From Thermotogae bacterium (GTDB lineage: Bacteria > Thermotogota > Thermotogae > B3-G13), in NCBI GenBank assembly GCA_015486095.1, contig WFSK01000132.1, forward strand, positions 1 to 12,578: a DNA stretch of 12,578 nucleotides, written 5' to 3'. Shown here piece after piece: positions 6,253 through 12,578 of the stretch. The notes under the pieces are model-generated. The model ran no database searches, was not told the origin of the DNA, and saw nothing but the letters and a program-made list of their open reading frames with translations. The position numbers and the translations under genes are program-made. Numbering within the stretch: the stretch's first letter is position 1; each line of letters begins with the position of its first letter.

Positions 6253-7098
6253 ATGAGGTATAGGAGTAAAAGATTACATAAAACTCTTTATCTTCAAACT
6301 ATGAGAGCTCTTTTGATTTTTGTCACAATACTGTATATGCTTCCATTTCTCTGGATGCTTTCCACTTCACTAAAGGCAGATCAGGACCTCTATCTATTTC
6401 CACCCAAATTCATTCCAATACCTCCAGTTTTTCAAAATTACAAAAATGCTACGGAGTATTTTCCATTCTTCAGATATTTCGGAAATAGTCTTATAATAAC
6501 CTTTGGCACCGTTGTAGGAACTCTGTTGTCATGTCCCCTTGTTGCTTACAGTTTCTCGAAACTTCGCTGGCGAGGTAGAGATTTTTTCTTCTACATAATG
6601 ATCGGGAGTATAATGCTACCATTTGCCGTTACTATGATACCTCAGTTCATAATTTTTAAGAAGTTAGGCTGGGTTAATACCTTCTTGCCACTCATAGTAC
6701 CGTCCTTCTTTGGTACGCCCCTTTACATCTTTCTGCTAAGACAGTTCTTTCAAACTATACCCGATGAATTGTTAGATGCTGCAAGGGTTGATGGGGCATC
6801 AGAAATTCAAATATATTCACGAATAATGTTACCTTTAAGTAAGCCCGTTTTACTTCTCATCATGCTATTTCAATTCCTTGCTTCCTGGAATAATTATTTG
6901 GGCCCTTTAATATATCTAACCGATGAGAAAAAGTATCCCTTATCTCTTGGGTTACCTCAATTCTTGAATAGATATGGAACACATTGGAATTGGATGATGG
7001 CAGCAGGTACCATATCCATTATCCCTACACTCATTTTCTTCTTCTTTGCACAAAAGTACTTGATAGAAGGCATCAAATTATCTGGAATAAAAGGATGA
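6253..7098 (+). CDS. CUT1 sugar ABC transporter permease, MalG/UgpE-like
   Basis: The 281-residue product is the second membrane subunit. It has a first helix at about 18-40 (ending FLWMLSTSLK, the usual MalG-type motif), then PPKFIPIPP (50-58), periplasmic YFGNSL (75-80), further helices near 79-101, 111-135, 143-164, 196-213 and 248-267, and the EAA loop DELLDAARVDGASEIQIYSR (171-190) followed by IMLPLSKP. The C-terminus QKYLIEGIKLSGIKG is typical of CUT1 permeases. I chose the ATG at 6253, preceded by AGAGAGGAG with a 9-nt gap. An in-frame ATG at 6142 would overlap the upstream permease by 88 nt and add a non-homologous leader. No ATP-binding subunit follows: the next gene, 16 nt downstream, is a glycoside hydrolase. 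The transporter must therefore use an ATPase encoded elsewhere, as is common for CUT1 systems sharing an MsmK-type subunit. Confidence 0.92.
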   Translation: MRYRSKRLHKTLYLQTMRALLIFVTILYMLPFLWMLSTSLKADQDLYLFPPKFIPIPPVFQNYKNATEYFPFFRYFGNSLIITFGTVVGTLLSCPLVAYSFSKLRWRGRDFFFYIMIGSIMLPFAVTMIPQFIIFKKLGWVNTFLPLIVPSFFGTPLYIFLLRQFFQTIPDELLDAARVDGASEIQIYSRIMLPLSKPVLLLIMLFQFLASWNNYLGPLIYLTDEKKYPLSLGLPQFLNRYGTHWNWMMAAGTISIIPTLIFFFFAQKYLIEGIKLSGIKG

Positions 7099-7114
7099 AA
7101 AAGGAGGAATACGA

Positions 7115-9778
7115 ATGTCTAAATTTAAGGTTCATGTTGTAACTCATACTCATTGGGATCGCGAATGGTATCTACCATTCGAAGTATTCAGAAAGAGGCT
7201 GGTAAGACTGGTCGATCAGCTCATCGATGAAATGGATAAGAGGAGTGATTTCAAGTATTTTATGCTCGATGGGCAAACGGTAGTCCTGGAGGATTATCTT
7301 GAAATCAGACCCGAGATGAAAGAAAAACTCTTTGATTTGATAAGATCGAAGCGAATAGGAGTGGGTCCCTGGTACATACTTCCCGATGAATTTTTGATCA
7401 CCGGAGAGGCATTTATAAGGAATTATCTCATCAGCCAAAACCTCCTTAAATCTTTTGCCCTTACTGGGATGAATATCGGTTATTTACCGGATATGTTTGG
7501 TCACAGTGCATTCACTCCTACTGTGATTAAAAATCTTGGCTTGAAATCTACCGTTATATGGAGAGGTATAGGTGATGCATCTCGAAGGTCAGAATTCATT
7601 TGGAAATCTCCCAATGGCGACGGAATACTGGCTATCAATCTTCTTCATTCTTACTCAAATGGAGCACATTTCGGGAGGAATATCGATGAGGTAAAGGAAC
7701 AGTTCAAAAAGGAGGTCAACTCCTTATCAAAGGATTCCACTACCAATAATATCTTGATAATGAATGGTACCGATCACGAGATGCCTATGTTCGATCTACC
7801 TTCTCATTTCGATGAATGGGGAAAGGAGTTGAATGTCGAACTTATCCATTCGAATCTCGATAATTATACAGAAGATGTGTTGAACGCAAAGCCGAGGCTA
7901 AAAGAAGTAATGGGAGAATTGAGGTCTCCGAAGTACGAACCCATATTGAGGGATGTTACCTCTACCAGAATGTACTTGAAATTACAGAATTTCATGGCAG
8001 AGATGCTATATCAACACTACGTTGAACCCCTTGGTACTATCTTGGACATCTTTGGTGAAAAGATCGACAGGAACGAGGTCGAATATGGATGGAAGCTCAT
8101 ACTCAAGTCGCAACCACATGACAGTATATGTGGCTGTAGCATCGATGACGTTCATCGAGATGTAGAATACAGGCTGAGGAACGCCACTCAGCAAGGACTG
8201 ATCCTATGTATAGACTCTCTCAGAAGCCTTTCGGAGAAGATAAAAGTCAAAGATGAAGGTATACCATTGATGATATTCAATCCCCTTGGGCGTACTACGG
8301 AGGCAATGGTCGAAAAGATGGTCTATTTGGAGCCGGGAAAAGATTATGGGATCTTCGATGAAGATGGAAACGAGTTAGAAAGCTATGTCAGAGAAACAGG
8401 GGATATAAATAATATAGTCCCTGTAGACTATTCTCTGAATGTTTTTAAAAGCCCGTTGATGGAGATCTTATCCTTTTTCAATAGGGAGAGATCGGCAACT
8501 AGTGTATTGAGTATTCTTGGTGCTAAGAAGCCATATAGTATCACCTTCAAGGCCTCACTGCCACCCCTTGGATACAAGGTGTTTTATATAAGAGAGGTGC
8601 AGAAAAAGACTGTAGAAAAAGAAGGATCCGATACAACCTTCGAAAATGCATATTTCACTTTCATGTTGAATGGAGATGGAAGTTTCTCACTCGAAAGCAA
8701 GAAAAATGGTGTAAGATATGAACGCCTCAATTATTTCGAGGATACCGAGGATATAGGAGATGAATACAATTATTCTCCTGCAAGATACTCCAAAACGTTT
8801 ACGAGTATAGGCAATAGAGCTCGAGTTTCACAAATTAAAGACCTTGGCTTTATGAAAGAAATAACTGTATCCCTGAATTTTAAACTTCCAGCATCGATCG
8901 AATCTAACAGGGAAAGACGTTCTGAGAAATTTATAGACAACCCAATGGAGGTAACATATAGATTATACAAGCATCTACCCAGGGTAGATATAAAAGTGAA
9001 GATCAAAAACAATGCAAGAGATCACAGGCTCAGAGCAATCTTTATTCTTCCGGAGACACTCGATAAAACCCTTTGTAACAGTTACTTTGGTCTTGTGGAA
9101 CATCCAGTGAGTGTGAATGTCGAAGAGAGCAAGGATTGGTCTGAATTAGAGGTGTCGAGATATGCCATGGAGAGTTTTGTTACCTTCAATGGAGATAAGG
9201 CGAAAGGTACAATAGTAACGAGAGGCATCCCGGAATATGAAACTACTCGAGAGAATAATTCTACTCAGATAAAGATAACACTTCTGAGGAGCATAGGATG
9301 GCTTTCGAGAAACGATATCTCTACGAGGAAGAGCGGAGCAGGACCTTTGATCCCAACACCCGAAGCCCAATGTCTTGGAGAATATTCTTTTGAGTATTCC
9401 CTTATCCTTCATAACGATTGGAGTGTAGAAGAAGCCTATAAGAGGGCGAGGGAATTTCTCTTACCCCCAATTGGTATTCAGGTTAACAGTCATAGGAAGG
9501 CAGAGTTACCTTCTGCTTCGAATTTTCTAAACGAACTTCCAGAAGGAGTATTCATAAGTGCATTCAAGATATCTGAAGATAGGAAAGCATATATCCTGAG
9601 GTTGTTCAATCCTACTGATGAAGATAAAAGAATTAAAATCGATCTGAAGGGTAAAAGGAGGATCTTTCTCACAGATTTCGCTGAAAATAGGCACCTTAAA
9701 GAACTGAATTCTAAAGGCGATGCCGCTGATATATCGATCGGAAAGGGTGGGGTATTAACCATTAGAATAGAAGGTTGA
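7115..9778 (+). CDS. Cytoplasmic alpha-mannosidase, glycoside hydrolase family 38
   Basis: The 887-residue product has no signal peptide and the usual length of bacterial GH38 enzymes. The retaining, zinc-dependent active site can be read directly: H13 and D15 in THTHWDREW (10-18), the nucleophile D126 in GYLPDMFGHS (122-131), and H335 in SQPHDSICGCS (332-342), matching the His/Asp/Asp/His zinc set of the family. NGTDHEMP (217-224) is another conserved block. The catalytic barrel spans about 1-260, the helical bundle about 265-375, and a beta-sandwich C-terminal region begins near MIFNPLGRTTEAM (about 387) and runs to the end. AAGGAGGAA precedes the ATG. It probably cleaves imported alpha-mannosides in the cytoplasm. 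Bacterial relatives include alpha-1,3-mannosidases and the MngB 6-phospho-mannosylglycerate hydrolase. The ABC (not PTS) context argues for non-phosphorylated substrate, but linkage specificity cannot be told. Confidence 0.94.
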   Translation: MSKFKVHVVTHTHWDREWYLPFEVFRKRLVRLVDQLIDEMDKRSDFKYFMLDGQTVVLEDYLEIRPEMKEKLFDLIRSKRIGVGPWYILPDEFLITGEAFIRNYLISQNLLKSFALTGMNIGYLPDMFGHSAFTPTVIKNLGLKSTVIWRGIGDASRRSEFIWKSPNGDGILAINLLHSYSNGAHFGRNIDEVKEQFKKEVNSLSKDSTTNNILIMNGTDHEMPMFDLPSHFDEWGKELNVELIHSNLDNYTEDVLNAKPRLKEVMGELRSPKYEPILRDVTSTRMYLKLQNFMAEMLYQHYVEPLGTILDIFGEKIDRNEVEYGWKLILKSQPHDSICGCSIDDVHRDVEYRLRNATQQGLILCIDSLRSLSEKIKVKDEGIPLMIFNPLGRTTEAMVEKMVYLEPGKDYGIFDEDGNELESYVRETGDINNIVPVDYSLNVFKSPLMEILSFFNRERSATSVLSILGAKKPYSITFKASLPPLGYKVFYIREVQKKTVEKEGSDTTFENAYFTFMLNGDGSFSLESKKNGVRYERLNYFEDTEDIGDEYNYSPARYSKTFTSIGNRARVSQIKDLGFMKEITVSLNFKLPASIESNRERRSEKFIDNPMEVTYRLYKHLPRVDIKVKIKNNARDHRLRAIFILPETLDKTLCNSYFGLVEHPVSVNVEESKDWSELEVSRYAMESFVTFNGDKAKGTIVTRGIPEYETTRENNSTQIKITLLRSIGWLSRNDISTRKSGAGPLIPTPEAQCLGEYSFEYSLILHNDWSVEEAYKRAREFLLPPIGIQVNSHRKAELPSASNFLNELPEGVFISAFKISEDRKAYILRLFNPTDEDKRIKIDLKGKRRIFLTDFAENRHLKELNSKGDAADISIGKGGVLTIRIEG

Positions 9779-9814
9779 ACAGTATTAGAGAACGGAAGAT
9801 GGAGGAGTGATAAA

Positions 9815-12100
9815 ATGCGCAGAAGATTGGTTCTTTTCATAGGTATATTTTTGCTCGTGATTTTGAGTCTGAACGCCAACGAAATTCTGCAACCCGTTGA
9901 TTACGTGAATCCATTCATAGGGACTGGTGGGCATGGACATACCTTCCCTGGGGCTTGTGTTCCTTTCGGAATGGTTCAGCCAAGTCCAGATACGGGAATT
10001 AGAGGTTGGGATTGGTGTTCGGGATATCACTACTCGGATACCACCATAATGGGCTTTAGTCAGACTCATCTGAGTGGAACAGGAGCAGCAGATTACGGTG
10101 AGGTTATGCTTATGCCAATGGTCGGAACGCTCAAGGTGATTCCTGGACCAGCATCTTTTCCAGATATAGGGTACAGATCGAGATTCAGGCATGATACAGA
10201 GGTCGCGGTACCAGGATACTATGCGGTAACGCTCGATGATTACAAGATAAGGGTGGAGTTAACGGCATCGAAGAGAGTAGCCTTCCATAGATATACTTTT
10301 CCTAAGGCTGACGATGCCTATGTGGTCTTGGATCTATTTCACAGGATCGGTGGTCCCTCAGAAGAAGCCTGGGCTAAGGTCATCGGGGATAGAGAAATAG
10401 AAGGATATATAGTTGGTGGGCATTTTTGCGGTGCCAAAGATCCTCATAAGATTTACTTTGTCATAAGATTCTCAAAGCCTTTCAAAGGATATGGAGTGTG
10501 GAAGGTATTTTTAACCCTGCCGAATGAAAGGACGATTCATTTAAGGCGTCAGCCAGGTGGGGTTTATGTGAAATTCAAGACAGATCAAGGGGAGCAGATC
10601 CTCGTGAAGATCGCGATATCCTATACTGGAATTGAAGGCGCGAGGAAGAATCTTAAAGAGATTCCCGATTGGGATTTCGATAGAGTGAGGAAATTGGCAA
10701 GAAAGGAATGGAATAAGGAACTCAGTAAAATAGAAGTCTTTGGTGGTACGGATGAGCAAAAAACGATATTCTATACAGCCTTGTATCATGCATTGATAGG
10801 TCCAAATTTGTTTTCAGACGTAGATGGAAGATATATAGGAGTAGATAAAAAAATTCACAAGGCAGATCATGAGGAATATACGGTCTTCTCGATCTGGGAT
10901 ACTTTCCGTGCTGAACATCCTCTATTCGTCCTCGTAGAGCCGGAGAAAGATAGAGATTTTATCAAAACGTTGTTGGATGTGTACGACGAAGGAGGATGGA
11001 TGCCGAAGTGGTATTTGGCGAATTGCTACACGAACTGTATGATAGGAACGCATGCCGATTCGGTAATAGCAGACGCATATATGAAGGGTATAAGAGGATT
11101 TGATGTCGATAAGGCATACGAAGCCATGTACAAGGATGCTATGGTCCCGAGTAATAGCTGGTATGAAGCACGCGGAGGCATAGAATATTATAAAAAATTG
11201 GGTTATGTCCCGGCGGATAAGGTTGGGGAGGCGACTTCAAGGACCTTAGAATTCGCCTACGATGATTTCTGTGTGGCACAGATCGCAAAGGCATTGGGAA
11301 AGACAAAAGATTACAAGATGTTCATAAAGAGGGCGATGAATTACAAGAATGTATTCGATCCTTCCACAGGCTTTATGCGAGGGAAGAGCAAAGATGGAAC
11401 CTGGGTTGATGGGCAATTCGATCCCACAAGAGCATATAGATACTTTACCGAGGGAAATGCCTGGCAATGGACATTCTTCGTTCCCCAAGATGTAGAAGGC
11501 CTTATAAAATTGATGGGCGGAAGAGCAAAATTCATAGATAAGTTAGATGAATTGTTCACAGCCCCCTCTAAGGTCGAAGGGCCACCTGATATTACAGGCT
11601 TGATAGGACAATATGCCCACGGTAATGAACCTTCTCATCACATCGCTTATCTCTACGATTATGCCGGAGAACCCTGGAAAACTCAGGAAAGAGTAAGAGA
11701 AATAATGGAAAAACTATACGGTTCTGGTCCGGCAGGGTTATGTGGGAACGAAGACGTTGGACAGATGTCTGCATGGTATGTATTCAGTGCCATGGGGTTT
11801 TATCCCGTATGCCCGGGTACACCTGCATATGAAATAGGAAGTCCGATGTTCGACAGAGTAACGATCCATTTGGGTAATGGGAAAGAATTTATTATACAGG
11901 CTAATAACAATTCTAAAGAAAATATGTATATACAAACTGCGGTCCTTGACAAAAGGACATTGACTAAACCCTGGTTTATGCACTCAGACTTGATAAACGG
12001 TGGCAAATTGGTATTTACCATGGGTCCAAAACCAAATGAGAAATGGGGAAGTAACGTCGAGTCAAGTCCACCATCCATATCAAAATCTTGTAATAAATGA
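9815..12100 (+). CDS. Exported alpha-mannosidase, glycoside hydrolase family 92
   Basis: The 761-residue product is a full GH92 enzyme; the family comprises calcium-dependent, inverting exo-alpha-mannosidases. An N-terminal signal peptide (MRRR, then a hydrophobic core to about residue 19, then NANE) predicts export, with no lipobox cysteine. The N-terminal beta-sandwich opens with VDYVNPFIGTGGHGHTFPGA (28-47) and includes GWDWCSGYHY (64-73) and FSQTHLSGTGAADYG (81-95). The (alpha/alpha)6 domain carries FSIWDTFRAEHPL (358-370), FTEGNAWQWTFFVPQD (544-559), HGNEPSHH (602-609) and GNEDVGQMSAWYVFSAMGFYP (from 644). E546 (probable acid) and D647 (probable base region) sit in the conserved blocks; this assignment is from memory of the family, not an alignment. 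GGAGGAG precedes the ATG by 7 nt, and the gap after the GH38 gene is 36 nt. It likely trims alpha-mannan or N-glycan mannose outside the cytoplasm, feeding the ABC importer. Linkage (1,2/1,3/1,4/1,6) is not predictable here. Confidence 0.95.
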   Translation: MRRRLVLFIGIFLLVILSLNANEILQPVDYVNPFIGTGGHGHTFPGACVPFGMVQPSPDTGIRGWDWCSGYHYSDTTIMGFSQTHLSGTGAADYGEVMLMPMVGTLKVIPGPASFPDIGYRSRFRHDTEVAVPGYYAVTLDDYKIRVELTASKRVAFHRYTFPKADDAYVVLDLFHRIGGPSEEAWAKVIGDREIEGYIVGGHFCGAKDPHKIYFVIRFSKPFKGYGVWKVFLTLPNERTIHLRRQPGGVYVKFKTDQGEQILVKIAISYTGIEGARKNLKEIPDWDFDRVRKLARKEWNKELSKIEVFGGTDEQKTIFYTALYHALIGPNLFSDVDGRYIGVDKKIHKADHEEYTVFSIWDTFRAEHPLFVLVEPEKDRDFIKTLLDVYDEGGWMPKWYLANCYTNCMIGTHADSVIADAYMKGIRGFDVDKAYEAMYKDAMVPSNSWYEARGGIEYYKKLGYVPADKVGEATSRTLEFAYDDFCVAQIAKALGKTKDYKMFIKRAMNYKNVFDPSTGFMRGKSKDGTWVDGQFDPTRAYRYFTEGNAWQWTFFVPQDVEGLIKLMGGRAKFIDKLDELFTAPSKVEGPPDITGLIGQYAHGNEPSHHIAYLYDYAGEPWKTQERVREIMEKLYGSGPAGLCGNEDVGQMSAWYVFSAMGFYPVCPGTPAYEIGSPMFDRVTIHLGNGKEFIIQANNNSKENMYIQTAVLDKRTLTKPWFMHSDLINGGKLVFTMGPKPNEKWGSNVESSPPSISKSCNK

Positions 12101-12219
12101 TCCCCATTACCGGTAGTAAACTTCTAATATCTCATTATGCATCTTTGCGATCCCAAAAGAAGAACCTGTTGTTGAATCTCAAAGAGATGACCGAGAAGTT
12201 ATAATGATTTTTGATTGTA

Positions 12220-12249
12220 TTGCTATTTGCGGAAGCGCTTTCATAAAAT
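12220..12249 (+). promoter_or_regulatory. Possible promoter containing the upstream LacI-type operator
   Basis: TTGCTA (12220-12225, four of six) is followed after 18 bp by TAAAAT (12244-12249, five of six). The operator at 12231-12244 fills most of the spacer, which would make this promoter directly repressible. Matches are moderate and the sequence is AT-rich, so the call is tentative. Confidence 0.35.
12231..12244. promoter_or_regulatory. LacI-family operator, copy 1
   Basis: GGAAGCGCTTTCAT is identical to the site at 12422-12435. Its core, GnAAGCGCTTnC, is palindromic about a central CG, the hallmark of LacI/PurR/CcpA-type operators. It lies 190 bp upstream of the second copy. The likely binder is the LacI-family protein encoded next, though a CcpA-like global regulator could also recognise such a site. 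Confidence 0.8.
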
Positions 12250-12292
12250 ATGCAAAAAAATTCTTTATGGGTAGGCTCATCGATCACAGTTA

Positions 12293-12362
12293 TATAAAGG
12301 ATTATAGAGATTTCATATAATAATTAAGTGAATTTCTTAATGATCTTTTATAATCCTTTATA
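12293..12362. repeat. Nested AT-rich inverted repeat between the two operators
   Basis: TATAAAGGATTATA (12293-12306) is the exact reverse complement of TATAATCCTTTATA (12349-12362), giving a 14-bp perfect stem. Inside the 42-base interval a second perfect inverted repeat, ATTAAG (12323-12328) and CTTAAT (12336-12341), has a 7-base loop. Together they could fold as an outer and inner hairpin in RNA, or provide a palindromic protein site in DNA. No T-run follows, so it does not look like a terminator. Confidence 0.65.
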
Positions 12363-12379
12363 ATTCAGAATAACGATGC

Positions 12380-12408
12380 TTGATCTAATAGTATATCTGT
12401 GATATCAT
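12380..12408 (+). promoter_or_regulatory. Candidate promoter of the LacI-family gene
   Basis: TTGATC (12380-12385, four of six) is followed after 17 bp by TATCAT (12403-12408, five of six). Transcription would start near 12415, leaving a leader of about 19 nt that carries AGAGGAAG and the second operator. Spacing and position support it; the hexamers are imperfect. Confidence 0.5.
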
Positions 12409-12421
12409 TTATTAATAGAGA

Positions 12422-12435
12422 GGAAGCGCTTTCAT
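12422..12435. promoter_or_regulatory. LacI-family operator, copy 2, over the ribosome site and start codon
   Basis: This is the second identical GGAAGCGCTTTCAT. Its first bases form the end of the Shine-Dalgarno sequence AGAGGAAG and its last two bases are the first two of the ATG start codon at 12434. Bound repressor would block RNA polymerase just downstream of the candidate start site near 12415. It strongly suggests autoregulation. Confidence 0.8.
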
Positions 12436-12578
12436 GAGTACGATTTCGGATATTGCCAAAAGAGCAGGAGTCTCCATCAGTACAGTATCGAGGGTGATGA
12501 ATCACTCCGAGAATGTCACAAAGGAAACCAGAGAAAAAGTCCTCAAGGTTGTGAAAGAGCTCGAATACTTGCCAAGAC
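12434..12578 (+). CDS. LacI-family transcriptional regulator, N-terminal part
   Basis: Only 48 codons are inside the window. They encode the complete LacI-type DNA-binding headpiece. The helix-turn-helix is TISDIAKRAGVSISTVSRVM (residues 3-22), the third helix follows at about 31-45 (TKETREKVLKVVKEL), and the hinge begins at LEYLPR. This is the standard arrangement in which the headpiece and hinge contact a central-CG palindrome, consistent with the two operators upstream. The effector domain is not visible, so the sugar it senses is unknown. The ATG is supported by AGAGGAAG 9 nt upstream. It may regulate itself, genes to the right of the window, or also the mannoside operon. A CcpA-like global role cannot be excluded from the headpiece alone. 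Confidence 0.93.
   Translation, partial: MSTISDIAKRAGVSISTVSRVMNHSENVTKETREKVLKVVKELEYLPR

Larger units (their letters stand above)
12101..12433. other. AT-rich regulatory region upstream of the LacI-family gene; no gene seen
   Basis: No coding region is apparent in these 333 bases. The region holds two copies of a LacI-type operator, two candidate promoters and a nested inverted repeat, each listed separately. The first 110 bases after the GH92 stop contain no convincing intrinsic terminator: the small hairpin ATCTC-AAA-GAGAT at 12176-12188 is weak and the nearest T-run is 20 nt further on. Confidence 0.6.

Noticed and set aside
9785..10192. Minus-strand open frame of 135 codons opposite the GH92 start
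   Set aside because: It is antisense to the conserved GH92 N-terminal domain and the product resembles nothing I recognise.
12176..12212. ATCTC-AAA-GAGAT hairpin with a later T-run as terminator of the mannoside operon
   Set aside because: The stem is only 5 AT-rich base pairs and the T-run is 20 nt away, so it does not fit an intrinsic terminator.
1..12578. CRISPR arrays, tRNA or rRNA genes, insertion sequences, toxin-antitoxin or defence genes
   Set aside because: No repeat-spacer pattern, cloverleaf-like element, transposase motif or defence-type domain was seen on either strand.

Overview
The window looks like a chromosomal segment of a thermophilic or thermophile-related bacterium. Arginine is mostly AGA/AGG, ATA isoleucine codons are common, coding strands are purine-rich, genes are tightly packed and Shine-Dalgarno sites are strong. 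The gene style and content (CUT1 sugar ABC genes beside a ROK repressor and intracellular and exported glycosidases, short GDPD, single-domain YrdC) resemble Thermotogota. This placement is inference from style only; Dictyoglomota or Caldisericota-like lineages are not excluded.

Left part (1-2400, minus strand): a compact operon running leftward from an extended -10 promoter near 2375. It encodes a glycerophosphodiester phosphodiesterase (GDPD), a TsaC/YrdC-type threonylcarbamoyl-AMP synthase whose start overlaps the GDPD stop, and the N-terminal part of an RND-family efflux pump that runs off the window. This is housekeeping, lipid and efflux content, unrelated to the right part.

Middle and right (2600-12100, plus strand): an alpha-mannoside utilisation operon. 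In order it has a ROK-family repressor with its own consensus promoter flanked by an inverted repeat, an exported sugar-binding protein, a strong hairpin, two CUT1 permeases, a cytoplasmic GH38 alpha-mannosidase, and a GH92 alpha-mannosidase with a signal peptide. The inferred flow is that GH92 trims alpha-mannan or N-glycan-type substrates outside the cytoplasm. The ABC importer then takes up mannose or manno-oligosaccharides, and GH38 finishes alpha-mannoside cleavage inside, under sugar-responsive ROK control. No ABC ATPase gene is present, so a shared ATPase encoded elsewhere is expected.

Right end (12101-12578): a 333-bp AT-rich regulatory region followed by the first 48 codons of a LacI-family regulator. 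It contains two identical 14-bp LacI/cre-type operators 191 bp apart. One lies in the spacer of a possible promoter and the other over the Shine-Dalgarno and start codon of the regulator gene. A nested inverted repeat lies between them. This is the most structured non-coding region of the window. I did not find a clearly novel multi-gene system; the main points of interest are regulatory architecture and residue-level deviations in known families.
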